This document shows positions 1 to 7,619 of a DNA stretch of 64,000 nucleotides, piece after piece (within the stretch, counting starts at the first letter, position 1; each line of letters begins with the position of its first letter). The stretch is from Nocardia sp. (lineage in GTDB: Bacteria > Actinomycetota > Actinomycetes > Mycobacteriales > Mycobacteriaceae). The stretch lies in the NCBI RefSeq assembly GCF_025465275.1, contig NZ_JAODNK010000051.1:99657-163656 (forward strand), in the 5' to 3' direction. The notes below the pieces were generated by a model. It worked only from the letters and a program-made list of their open reading frames with translations. It searched no databases and was not told the origin of the DNA. The position numbers were made by a program, and so were the translations under genes.

Positions 1-1190
1 ACCAGGTAGCTGTCGCCGTCGTAGGCGGTGATGGACCAGAAGGCGGCTACCGGCGGCAGTTGTCCGGCGGGGAAGTGCAGGCGGAAGCGCTGGGGTTGGC
101 CGTTCTTGTCGGCTGCGCCGAAGAGGCTGGGGTACACCGCATCTTCGGCCAGGTTCGCGCCGAGCGCTTGAACGGCGGTGATGGCCCGCAGGGCGTAGTT
201 GGTGCCGTAGGCGCCGAGATCGGTGGAGAACTTCCAGCCGTTCTCGTTCTTCGACTGCGGATCATTGAACTGGGTGACCTGCGATTTCGCCTGGGTGACA
301 CCGGCATTCAGGAGATCGGCGGAAAGATTGTCCACGGTCGCACCGGGTTTGATGCCGATCTTGGCGAAACGCTCCAGTGCCGGAGCATCTTCCGGCGCGG
401 GCGGCTCGGCGGCCATGAGTGCGCACATCTTGTCGAAGAAGGTCGGCCCGTCCATGGCCGCCACCTGCTTGGGCGGCGGGGGTGCGGACTGGTCCACCGC
501 GTACACCCGGCCGGGGGAGTCGGTCTCACCGCGCAGCCAGGCACTCAGCGGTACCAGCTTCAGCTCATCCTGCAGGGCGCGCACCCGGTCGACATCCGCT
601 GCGCCATTGACCTGGATACGTCCGATCACCCAGGAGATGGTCGTGGGCATGGGCAGCTGCGTCATGCCGTTCGGCACCGGCCCGTGCCAGTTCGGTCCCG
701 TCACCAGGTAGGTGAACGGCGGCGTCTCGATACCGGCGGCGACCTTCGCGCTGACGCTGCTCGGATTGTGGCGGGTATTGGTCCAGGCGTCGAGCACCTG
801 CATGAGCCAGTACCGGTCGGCTTCCATGCCGGGTACCTGCAGTACCAGCGGTTCGGCGGCCAGATCCAGCCAGGCCTGCGAGTAGAGGGTGTCCAGATTC
901 AGCCGCACCACCTGCTTGTCGTCCGGCGTGGGCAGGTGGACGGCATTGGCGAACTGGTTGACGGCGCCGCCCGACGCGCGGGTGGCATCCATGAGCACCA
1001 GCGGATACCCGAACGTATAGGCATCGGCGGCAACGGTTTTGGGATCACTCGACGCCGCGGTGGTGGCCGTCGTGGACTTGTCGTCGTTCGAGCTGCAGGC
1101 GGCGAGGGCCAGTCCCGCCACGGCGGCGGTTCCCATGCCCAGCACCCAGCGGCGTGAGAAACGGGGAGTGGTGGGGAGTGGATCCTGCAC
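1..1190 (-). CDS. DUF1254/DUF1214-type Tat lipoprotein (3' end off window)
   Basis: The product begins at GTG 1190, six bases after GGAG. It opens with a twin-arginine lipoprotein signal (SRRWVLG, then LALAAC), so it is probably exported folded and lipid-anchored. The rest reads as the DUF1254 family: a YTFGYPLVLMDATR-like N-terminal block and, at the truncated end, FWSITAYDGDSYLV from the DUF1214-like C-terminal fold. About 396 codons are present and no stop is reached before base 1, so a short tail is missing. The function of the family is unknown. It diverges from a micropeptide gene across a 209-base intergenic region, so regulation could be shared. The family call rests on motif recognition only. 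Confidence 0.8.
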   Translation of the reverse strand, partial: MQDPLPTTPRFSRRWVLGMGTAAVAGLALAACSSNDDKSTTATTAASSDPKTVAADAYTFGYPLVLMDATRASGGAVNQFANAVHLPTPDDKQVVRLNLDTLYSQAWLDLAAEPLVLQVPGMEADRYWLMQVLDAWTNTRHNPSSVSAKVAAGIETPPFTYLVTGPNWHGPVPNGMTQLPMPTTISWVIGRIQVNGAADVDRVRALQDELKLVPLSAWLRGETDSPGRVYAVDQSAPPPPKQVAAMDGPTFFDKMCALMAAEPPAPEDAPALERFAKIGIKPGATVDNLSADLLNAGVTQAKSQVTQFNDPQSKNENGWKFSTDLGAYGTNYALRAITAVQALGANLAEDAVYPSLFGAADKNGQPQRFRLHFPAGQLPPVAAFWSITAYDGDSYL

Positions 1191-1332
1191 GTCGCGCTCC
1201 TTCGTCTGTCCGGATGGCAATGCCACCGGAGCTTAGCCATGGATTCGCTGAGCGAGTGAACCATCGCTTCTCGGTCGAGGTATGTGTCCTGGCTCACGGA
1301 AACCGGAACTAGCGAACCGGGTCATATCGGTA

Positions 1333-1361
1333 TTGCCCAACGGCGCCGAGCTTATTACAGT
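1333..1361 (+). promoter_or_regulatory. Predicted promoter of the first micropeptide gene
   Basis: TTGCCC (1333-1338) and TACAGT (1356-1361) are separated by 17 bases. The -10 hexamer lies inside the left half of the inverted repeat at 1352-1374, so a bound repressor would block polymerase. Inference from spacing only. Confidence 0.4.
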
Positions 1362-1374
1362 CAGACTGCAATAG
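1352..1374. promoter_or_regulatory. Imperfect operator matching the sulfatase palindrome
   Basis: The arms TTATTACAGT (1352-1361) and ACTGCAATAG (1365-1374) flank CAG. The right arm is identical to the inner right arm of the perfect palindrome at 8329-8338, and the left arm matches in 8 of 10 positions. It overlaps the predicted -10 and ends 25 bases before ATG 1400. Probably bound by the TetR protein encoded at 7620-8252. Confidence 0.55.
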
Positions 1375-1399
1375 GAACTCGATGAGAAAGCAGGACGTC

Positions 1400-1510
1400 A
1401 TGAACTTCCCGATTATCAACCTCGGCTCGGCCACCCTCGACCTCGCGAGCACGATCACCTCGACGCTCGCCAATATGACCTACCTGCTGCAGTCCTGGGG
1501 TTCGATGTAA
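1400..1510 (+). CDS. 36-residue micropeptide, copy 1
   Basis: This tiny gene encodes a hydrophobic, Thr/Ser/Leu-rich peptide starting MNFPIINLGSATLDLA and ending TYLLQSWGSM. ATG 1400 is chosen because the paralogue at 7440 starts at the same residue and both follow a similar GAAAGC(G)AGGA leader; an upstream in-frame ATG at 1382 would add six residues. The two copies share 32 of 36 residues while ten further codons differ only synonymously, which is strong evidence of translation under selection. There are no cysteines, no charged residues except one Asp, and no classical signal peptide. It may be a membrane-active or protein-binding peptide, but the function is unknown. It is probably repressed through the operator at 1352-1374. 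Confidence 0.8.
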   Translation: MNFPIINLGSATLDLASTITSTLANMTYLLQSWGSM

Positions 1511-1558
1511 TCGCTTTTGCTGATCATTAGCTCTTCACCCTTAGGACTAGGAGTGGTA

Positions 1559-2233
1559 GTGGAGTCCATCGATCCTTCGGTCCACATCGACCAGCGCTCG
1601 GGCGCCGCTGAGATGTGGGGCAAGTTCCGCACCCTCGGCGGTCTCGGGCACCTCGTCGACGGGGCCGCGCCCGCGGTCGGCTTCCTCATCGGCTACGCCA
1701 CGGTCGATGCCAAGATCGGCGTGCTCATCGCACTGGTGGTGGCCTGCGCGGTCGCAGGCTACCGGCTGCTGCGGGGCGATTCGGTCAAGGTGGTGGCGAT
1801 CTCGGTCGCCGTCGTGGTGGTGTTCTCGCTCTTCGTCGGGATCACCGGCGAGGGTCGCGGCTTCTATCTGCCGGACCTGATCATCTGCGCCGCGGGCACG
1901 CTCGCCTTCGGCCTCACCCTGCTCAGCGGTCGCCCGCTGTCGCACTGGATCAGCCGGAAGGTGGGGCTCGAACCCGCTGCCCATGCCGACCCGCAGCAGC
2001 GAATTCGGTTGCACCGCAGGGTGACTCTGGCGTGGTTCGTATTCTGGGCGTTGCATCTGGTGGTCATGGTGCCGCTGTACGTCGCGAACCAGGTGGTGCT
2101 ACTCGGTTCCGTCGCACTGATTCTCGGTAAGCCGGCGCTGGTGGTCATGCTCGCGGCCAGCTGGCTCTGGGTGCGGCGCTCGCTCAACCAGCACCCGGGT
2201 TCGCATGCGGCCGTGGCAGGCTCACGCGCGTAG
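1559..2233 (+). CDS. DUF3159 family integral membrane protein
   Basis: This 224-residue protein has about five to six hydrophobic segments (for example GAAPAVGFLIGYATV, KIGVLIALVVACAVAGY, VVVVFSLFVGI and FVFWALHLVVMVPLYV) and the DUF3159 pattern: an N-terminal GGLGHLVDGAAPAVGF block, a GRGFYLPDLII loop and a C-terminal LAWFVFWALHLVVMVPLYVAN block. It resembles M. tuberculosis Rv2693c, whose role is unknown. GTG 1559 is chosen because AGGAG ends five bases upstream; GTG 1553 is possible. It lies 48 bases after the micropeptide on the same strand and may share its transcript. Confidence 0.7.
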   Translation: MESIDPSVHIDQRSGAAEMWGKFRTLGGLGHLVDGAAPAVGFLIGYATVDAKIGVLIALVVACAVAGYRLLRGDSVKVVAISVAVVVVFSLFVGITGEGRGFYLPDLIICAAGTLAFGLTLLSGRPLSHWISRKVGLEPAAHADPQQRIRLHRRVTLAWFVFWALHLVVMVPLYVANQVVLLGSVALILGKPALVVMLAASWLWVRRSLNQHPGSHAAVAGSRA

Positions 2234-2806
2234 CAGCGCCGCCTGCACCTGTTGCAATCGCTCCACATCGCCCCGGAATCCGGCAACGGCATCGTTGTAG
2301 AGGAACGCCTCCCAGAGCCGGACCAGGGCGTAGGCCAGGGTATTTCGCTCGATCGGCGGCAGGTAGCCCTGCTCCTGCGCCCGCTCGATCAGCTGCTCGA
2401 CAATCGCCACCGCCGCCTGATGCACAACCCCGTCGCTACGGGTGATCAAGCGCAGCGCGGCGGTGGATTCATTGTCGAAATACGTTCGCAGCGAATCGTC
2501 TTCGACCAGCCAATGAATGGTGTGGTCGAGCACCTCGTTGAGCCGCTGCCCGCCGCTGCTGCGACTGCGCCGATCGGCAGCGCCGACCATGCGCTCCAGC
2601 TGGCCGGCAATGGCCGCGCCGAGCAGTCCGTCGCGGGAGCCGAACCAACGGTAGATACTGGCCCGGCCGACACCGAGCTGTGCGGCAATGGCATTCACGT
2701 CGATACGCTTGCCGGCCAGGAACATGGTGATGGCGGCTTTCAGTACATCGTCACGACTGGCCGATGCCGGTCGCCCCGGTGTCCTGGTTCCCTCCGCGCG
2801 CGTCAC
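2222..2806 (-). CDS. QsdR-type TetR family regulator
   Basis: This 194-residue regulator has an N-terminal helix-turn-helix of the QsdR subgroup: GRPASASRDDVLKAAI, then NAIAAQLGVGRASIYRWFGSRDGLLG at about residues 35-60. The C-terminal helical domain should bind a hydrophobic ligand. QsdR-like proteins in Rhodococcus control lactone degradation, so an acyl ligand is plausible but unproven. GTG 2806 overlaps the stop of the upstream patatin gene by four bases (GTGA), so the two are translationally coupled. It converges tail-to-tail with the DUF3159 gene, with stops overlapping by 12 bases. Confidence 0.85.
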   Translation of the reverse strand: MTRAEGTRTPGRPASASRDDVLKAAITMFLAGKRIDVNAIAAQLGVGRASIYRWFGSRDGLLGAAIAGQLERMVGAADRRSRSSGGQRLNEVLDHTIHWLVEDDSLRTYFDNESTAALRLITRSDGVVHQAAVAIVEQLIERAQEQGYLPPIERNTLAYALVRLWEAFLYNDAVAGFRGDVERLQQVQAALLRA

Positions 2807-3771
2807 GCCGAAAGCATAGGGGCCAGGTACGCCGACAGCGTCCGCGCGGTCACCACCCGGCCCAGTGCCAGGGCCTCCCGCAGTATCAGTGGATCGCGGT
2901 CGACCCGGCCGATATCGGGTGCGTTGTGCGGCGGGCGGATCTGCAGCACGGCCGGATCGGTGGCGAAGTCCTCCTCGTCGCGCACGTGCTGTTGCATCCG
3001 GGTCCGCCACGGTTCGACGGTGCCCGGTGCGTGCCGGGCCAGGAAGCGTGCCACCACCCGGTTCTCCAAGGACGAAGGCGTGCGCATGGGTTCGTCCGCG
3101 CGCCGGGTCCGCAGCACCAGCACGCGGGTCGCCCCCTGCGCCAAAGCGGTACGAATGGGCACGGATTCGGAGAGTCCGGCATCGACGAAGCGCCGTGCAC
3201 CGACGTGCACCGGCCGCCCGGCCAGGATCGGCAGGCAGGTCGAGGCGCGCAGCGCGGCCTGTACCGAGGCGCCGTCGCTGAGTTCGGAATGCAGATCGAC
3301 CGCCTCGCCGGTATCGGCGTCGGTCGCGATGGGATGGAAGGTGACCGGATTGGCCAGGATGGCGGGGAAATCCATCGGCACGATCCGTTCGTACACCGTG
3401 TGCACCAGATACCGGGTATCGACCACCGGACCGCCGCGCAGGGCACGCACGGGCGAGATGACCCGATTGATCACCTCGGGATGCCAGGCGCGCTCGGATT
3501 CCATGGCCCGCCCGCACAGCAGCCACGCACCGTTGAGGGCGCCGGCCGATGCGCCGTACACGGCGTCGAAGCACGAGAGCACGCCGAGTTCCTCTATGGC
3601 CATGGCCATTCCGTGCGAGAACGCGCCGCGGGAGGATCCGCCCTCGATGACCAGTGCGAGCCGGTGACCGTCGGTGCGCTGCTTCGGCGCGCTGCCCTCG
3701 CGATGTCGGTGGGCGATCAGTTCGCCGACTCCGATGGTCGTGAGGTCACCGATGTAGTTGTGGTCCGGCAT
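2803..3771 (-). CDS. Patatin-like phospholipase
   Basis: This 322-residue acyl hydrolase has the patatin Ser-Asp dyad: an EGGSSRGAFSHG oxyanion loop, the nucleophile elbow GASAG, and VDAG carrying the catalytic Asp. No signal peptide or transmembrane segment is seen, so it should act in the cytosol on acyl lipids. ATG 3771 is preferred because AGGAAGG lies six bases upstream; an earlier in-frame ATG at 3819 has no such site. It is the first gene of a two-gene operon with the QsdR-type regulator and is divergent from the acyl-CoA dehydrogenase operon, which could consume the fatty acids it releases. Confidence 0.85.
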   Translation of the reverse strand: MPDHNYIGDLTTIGVGELIAHRHREGSAPKQRTDGHRLALVIEGGSSRGAFSHGMAMAIEELGVLSCFDAVYGASAGALNGAWLLCGRAMESERAWHPEVINRVISPVRALRGGPVVDTRYLVHTVYERIVPMDFPAILANPVTFHPIATDADTGEAVDLHSELSDGASVQAALRASTCLPILAGRPVHVGARRFVDAGLSESVPIRTALAQGATRVLVLRTRRADEPMRTPSSLENRVVARFLARHAPGTVEPWRTRMQQHVRDEEDFATDPAVLQIRPPHNAPDIGRVDRDPLILREALALGRVVTARTLSAYLAPMLSA

Positions 3772-3810
3772 GGGGCACCTTCCTGTAGCCATCGAGTCTA
3801 CGGCGGCTAT

Positions 3811-3838
3811 TTGAGACATCAGAGTCTCTGTGTATCAT
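3811..3838 (+). promoter_or_regulatory. Promoter of the acyl-CoA dehydrogenase operon with inverted repeat
   Basis: TTGAGA (3811-3816) and TATCAT (3833-3838) are 16 bases apart. The spacer region carries GAGAC (3813-3817) and GTCTC (3824-3828), an inverted repeat separated by six bases that could be the target of the QsdR-type regulator. Pattern only. Confidence 0.45.
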
Positions 3839-3872
3839 ATTCCGCGACGAACACTGCACTGGAGGTCAACGC

Positions 3873-5039
3873 ATGAAATTGGCGCTCACCGAGGACGAGC
3901 TCGCGTTTCGTGACGAGCTGCGCGCGTTCTACCGGAGCGAAATCCCGGCCGACATCCGGAACCGGGCCCGGCACGGACAGGAGCTGAGCAGGGACGATTT
4001 CGTCACCACGCAGCGCATTCTGAACGCGCACCGGCTGGCGGTCCCGAACTGGCCGGTGGAATGGGGCGGGCGGGACTGGACGCCCATCCAGCGGCACATC
4101 TGGCACGACGAGATGCAGCTCGCCTCGGTCCCCGAACCGCTCACCTTCAATGCGAACATGATCGGCCCGGTCATCGCGCACTTCGGTACGCAGGCCATGA
4201 AGGAACGCTTCCTGCCGCCCACCGCGAATCTCGATATCTGGTGGTGCCAGGGCTTTTCCGAGCCGGAAGCCGGTTCCGATCTGGCCTCGCTGCGCACCAC
4301 CGCGGTCCGCGACGGCGACAGCTATGTGGTGAACGGGCAGAAGACCTGGACCACCGCCGCCCAGTCCGCCGACTGGATGTTCTGCCTGGTGCGCACCGAT
4401 CCGGACGCGCCCAAGAAGCAGGCGGGCATTTCCATGCTGCTGTTCCCGCTCGATACGCCGGGCGTCACCGTGCGGCCCATCGAGCTCATCGACGGCGGCT
4501 ACGAGGTCAACGAGGTCTTTCTGGACAACGTCCGGGTGCCCGCGGAAAACCTTGTCGGCCAGGAGAATCAGGGCTGGACCTACGCCAAATTCCTGCTCGG
4601 CAACGAACGCACCGGCATAACCGCCGTCGGCCAGACCAAGGTCCGGCTGTGGCTGGCCAAGGAATATGCCAAGCAGGTCCGGCTGGGGGATCGGACACTG
4701 CTGGAGGATCAGCTCTTCGCCACCCGCCTCGCCGAACTCGAAAACGAGCTGCTGGCACTGGAATTGGTGCAGCTGCGGGTCGCCGCTGCACCGGCGGACG
4801 GTAAGCCGAACCCGGTCTCCTCGATTCTCAAACTGCGCGGCACCGAACTGCAGCAGGCCGTCACCGAACTTCTCGTGGATATCGCCGGGCCGGATTCGCT
4901 TCCTGTGGAAGATCCCGCGCAGCCGGATTGGGCACGCCGCAGCACTGCCACCTATCTGAACTATCGCAAGACATCGATCTACGGAGGATCGAACGAGGTG
5001 CAGCGCAGCATCATCGCCTCGACGATCCTCGGATTGTGA
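3873..5039 (+). CDS. Acyl-CoA dehydrogenase, subunit 1
   Basis: This is a full-length 388-residue flavin-dependent acyl-CoA dehydrogenase. The middle beta domain has WWCQGFSEPEAGSDLASLRT and the substrate/FAD loop NGQKTWTTAAQ; the C-terminal helical domain ends with YGGSNEVQRSIIA, the family's FAD-contacting YGG(S/T)NE block. It should oxidise an acyl-CoA to the enoyl-CoA. GGAGG seven bases before ATG 3873 supports the start. The next gene encodes a second, divergent acyl-CoA dehydrogenase eight bases downstream. Such pairs in mycobacteria (FadE26-27, FadE28-29) form heterotetramers acting on sterol side chains, so a two-subunit enzyme is likely; the substrate is not readable here. Confidence 0.9.
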   Translation: MKLALTEDELAFRDELRAFYRSEIPADIRNRARHGQELSRDDFVTTQRILNAHRLAVPNWPVEWGGRDWTPIQRHIWHDEMQLASVPEPLTFNANMIGPVIAHFGTQAMKERFLPPTANLDIWWCQGFSEPEAGSDLASLRTTAVRDGDSYVVNGQKTWTTAAQSADWMFCLVRTDPDAPKKQAGISMLLFPLDTPGVTVRPIELIDGGYEVNEVFLDNVRVPAENLVGQENQGWTYAKFLLGNERTGITAVGQTKVRLWLAKEYAKQVRLGDRTLLEDQLFATRLAELENELLALELVQLRVAAAPADGKPNPVSSILKLRGTELQQAVTELLVDIAGPDSLPVEDPAQPDWARRSTATYLNYRKTSIYGGSNEVQRSIIASTILGL

Positions 5040-5047
5040 GGCCCGCC

Positions 5048-6190
5048 ATGGATTTCGAGCTGACCACCGAACAGGAAATGCTGCGCGATACGGTACGCGT
5101 TGTACTGGCCCGCAGCTACACCCCGGAGCGCCGTCGCGAGGTCATCGGCACCGAACTCGGCTGGGATCCGCAGCTGTGGAGCACTTTTGCCGAGGTCGGG
5201 CTGCTGGGTCTGACCTTCGCCGAGGAAGACGGCGGTATGGGCGCCGGACCCATCGAGGCCATGCTGGTGCTCACCGAACTGGGCCGCCGCCTCGCGCCGG
5301 AGCCGCTTCTGGACTGCGCGCTGCTGCCGGGCGGGCTCATTGCCCGGCTCGGCGCGGATAATCAGCGAAAAGAGCTGCTGCCCAAGGTGGCCGAGGGTGA
5401 TCTGCGGCTGGCCTTCGCACATGCCGAACCGGGTGTGCGCTGGCCGTCCAACGAGGTCGGCGCCCAGGTGATCCAGCGCGGCGACGGCTGGACGCTGGCC
5501 GGTCGCAAACACGCGGTGCCGCACGGTGATTGCGCCGATCTGCTCATTGTCAGCGCGGCACTGCCCGGCGAATTCGGTGCGGAACGCGGCATCGGCCTGT
5601 TCCTCGTCGACCCCGCCGACCCGGGCGTGCGGCGCACGACCTACGCCACCCACGACGGACTGCGCGGCGCGGATATCGAATTCGGCGGCGTGCGAGCCGA
5701 ACCGCTGGGCGAGGTGCGCGATGCCACCGATGTGATCGAGGCCGCGCTGGCGGGTGCGCAGGCCGCGCTGTGCGCCGAGGCGGTCGGGGCCATGGAAGAG
5801 GCGCTGCGCCTGACGTCGGAATACCTGAAGACCCGCAAGCAATTCGGCGTTCCGCTGCGTTCCTTCCAGACGCTGACCCAGCGCGCCGCCGATATGTACG
5901 TCTCGCTGGAACTGGCGCGCGGTATGAGCATGTACTCGTCCATGTCCCTCGCCGACGGCATTACCGATCCGGTGGTCGCCTCCCGCGCCAAACTGCGAAT
6001 CGGCCGCTCCGCCAGGCATATCGGGCAGGAAGCCATCCAGCTGCACGGCGGTATCGGCATGACCGCCGAATATCCGGTCGGCCACTACACCGCGCGGCTG
6101 ACCGCCATCGAGCGCACGCTCGGCGACTCCAGTGCTCATCTGCGCCGCCTGGGCAATGTTGTCGGCGATTATCAGATGGTCGAGATCTGA
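5048..6190 (+). CDS. Acyl-CoA dehydrogenase, subunit 2
   Basis: This 380-residue acyl-CoA dehydrogenase is distinct from its neighbour. The N-terminal helical domain starts MDFELTTEQEMLRDTVR, the middle domain is less conserved (FAHAEPGVRW in place of the usual T-E-P-x-x-G-S-D block), and the C-terminal domain retains EALRLTSEYLKTRKQFGVPL and QLHGGIGMTAEYPVGHY. The weak middle domain fits the partner subunit of a mycobacterial-type heterotetramer in which the two chains share flavin sites. ATG 5048 lies eight bases after the previous stop; upstream in-frame codons would overlap the first gene and lack support. It is co-transcribed with the flanking dehydrogenase genes. Confidence 0.88.
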   Translation: MDFELTTEQEMLRDTVRVVLARSYTPERRREVIGTELGWDPQLWSTFAEVGLLGLTFAEEDGGMGAGPIEAMLVLTELGRRLAPEPLLDCALLPGGLIARLGADNQRKELLPKVAEGDLRLAFAHAEPGVRWPSNEVGAQVIQRGDGWTLAGRKHAVPHGDCADLLIVSAALPGEFGAERGIGLFLVDPADPGVRRTTYATHDGLRGADIEFGGVRAEPLGEVRDATDVIEAALAGAQAALCAEAVGAMEEALRLTSEYLKTRKQFGVPLRSFQTLTQRAADMYVSLELARGMSMYSSMSLADGITDPVVASRAKLRIGRSARHIGQEAIQLHGGIGMTAEYPVGHYTARLTAIERTLGDSSAHLRRLGNVVGDYQMVEI

Positions 6191-7347
6191 TGCGCATCAC
6201 CGGCGCGGTGCTCGAGGAGATCGGCCGCTCCCGTCCGTTCGCGGAATCCCGGCCGATCACCGTGTGCGAGTTGGAACTCGGCGATCCCGGGCCCACCGAG
6301 GTGCTCGTCGCCATCGAGGCGGCCGGGGTGTGTCACTCGGATCTGAGTGTGGTGGACGGCAATCGGCAACGGCCGGTGCCCATGCTGCTCGGGCACGAGG
6401 CGGCGGGGCGGGTGGTCTCCGTCGGCGAGCGGGTCTCGGATCTCCTTGCGGGACAGCGGGTTGTCATGTCCTTCCTGCCGCGCTGCGAGGACTGCGAGGC
6501 CTGCGATCGGGACGGGCAACTGCCCTGTTCGGCGGGTTCGCGCACCAATAATGCCGGTGAGCTGCTGCATCATGCGGGCCATCTGTCCCGCGGCGGCAGC
6601 CGGGTGCACCATCATCTGGGTGTTTCCGGCTTCGCCAGCCACGCGATCGTGGATCGGGCGTCGGTGGTGCCGGTCGGCCTCGATGTGCCGCCCGAGGTCG
6701 CCGCGCTCTTCGGCTGCGCGGTGCTGACCGGCGGCGGGGCGGTGCTGAATGTGGCACGGCCGCGGCCGCAGGACAGCCTCATGGTGATCGGGCTGGGCGG
6801 GGTCGGTATGGCCGCCTTGCTCACCGCGAAAGCCATTGGCGTGGAACGCATTATCGGTGTGGACCGGATCCCCGAGAAGCTCGACATGGCACGGGAACTC
6901 GGCGCGACCGAGACCTATACCCCGGAGCAGGTACGCGCCGACGGAGTCCGGGCGCGGTATGTCATCGAATGCGCGGGGCATCCGGCCGCACTCGAAACCG
7001 CTTATGCGGCTACGGCTCCCGGCGGCACCACCGTCACCGTCGGACTGCCCGCGCCGTCCGCGACCATTACCCTGCCGCCACTGAGTCTGACCGCCGAGGC
7101 CCGCACCATTGTCGGCAGCTATCTGGGCTCGGCCGTTCCGGCTCGTGATATCCCGCGCTACGAGCAGCTGTGGCGGGCGGGCAGGCTGCCGGTCGAGCGG
7201 CTCATCTCTGCGCGCATCGAACTGTCCGAAATCAATGAGGCGATGGATTTGCTGGCCGATGGCCATGCTGTGCGACAGGTCATAAGCTTCGGATCCGTAT
7301 CGCACGCTGTGCCGCAGAATAAGGGGAGCATGCAGGGGATTTATTGA
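6190..7347 (+). CDS. Zinc-dependent alcohol dehydrogenase
   Basis: This 385-residue medium-chain dehydrogenase/reductase has the catalytic zinc site (GVCHSD and GHEAAGRVVSVGE), the structural zinc lobe with four Cys (CEDCEACDRDGQLPC), and a Rossmann fold with GLGGVG. It should interconvert an alcohol and an aldehyde with NAD(P)H; layout and length resemble the class III/aryl-alcohol dehydrogenase branch. ATG 6190 shares one base with the stop of the previous gene (TGATG), so it is the third gene of the acyl-CoA dehydrogenase operon. That setting suggests a fatty or terpenoid alcohol substrate, which is inference. Confidence 0.88.
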   Translation: MRITGAVLEEIGRSRPFAESRPITVCELELGDPGPTEVLVAIEAAGVCHSDLSVVDGNRQRPVPMLLGHEAAGRVVSVGERVSDLLAGQRVVMSFLPRCEDCEACDRDGQLPCSAGSRTNNAGELLHHAGHLSRGGSRVHHHLGVSGFASHAIVDRASVVPVGLDVPPEVAALFGCAVLTGGGAVLNVARPRPQDSLMVIGLGGVGMAALLTAKAIGVERIIGVDRIPEKLDMARELGATETYTPEQVRADGVRARYVIECAGHPAALETAYAATAPGGTTVTVGLPAPSATITLPPLSLTAEARTIVGSYLGSAVPARDIPRYEQLWRAGRLPVERLISARIELSEINEAMDLLADGHAVRQVISFGSVSHAVPQNKGSMQGIY

Positions 7348-7387
7348 CTGAACAGTGTGTGCTGAAACGCTTGCTGTTCGATTGCTC

Positions 7388-7416
7388 TTGTTCCTACGGT
7401 GTAGGTGCAATGTGAT
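7388..7416 (+). promoter_or_regulatory. Promoter and CCTAC-GGT-GTAGG operator of micropeptide copy 2
   Basis: TTGTTC (7388-7393) and TGTGAT (7411-7416) are exactly 17 bases apart. The perfect inverted repeat CCTAC-GGT-GTAGG (7393-7405) begins at the last base of the -35 and fills most of the spacer, a typical TetR-type repression layout. It differs from the operator of copy 1. Confidence 0.45.
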
Positions 7417-7439
7417 CGAACGAAAGCGAGGATCCCGCA

Positions 7440-7550
7440 ATGAATTTCCCGATCATCAATCTGGGTTCGGCCACCCTGGACCTGGCGAACACCATCACCT
7501 CGACGCTCGCGCAAATCACCTACCTGCTGCAGGCGTGGGGCTCGATGTAG
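7440..7550 (+). CDS. 36-residue micropeptide, copy 2
   Basis: This is the paralogue of the gene at 1400-1510, with the same 36-codon length and the same first 16 residues; it ends TYLLQAWGSM. Only positions 17, 25, 26 and 32 differ between the copies. GAGGA lies seven bases before ATG 7440. It stands alone, 92 bases after the alcohol dehydrogenase stop, with its own predicted promoter, and converges on the TetR gene that ends at 7620. The peptide has an aliphatic N-terminal half and a Trp-Gly-Ser-Met tail. No known family is recognised; translation is supported by the excess of synonymous differences. Confidence 0.8.
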   Translation: MNFPIINLGSATLDLANTITSTLAQITYLLQAWGSM

Positions 7551-7619
7551 GTCGGCTTCGTCACCCGCCGGTCCTGATCGGATCGGCGGTATCGGCGTGT
7601 CCGGGGTAGTCGGCGCAGC

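Noticed and set aside
60..1157. Long plus-strand open frame opposite the DUF1254 gene
   Set aside because: Composition is Arg/Gly/His-rich, with no domain. The minus-strand frame has a Tat signal, ribosome site and family motifs.
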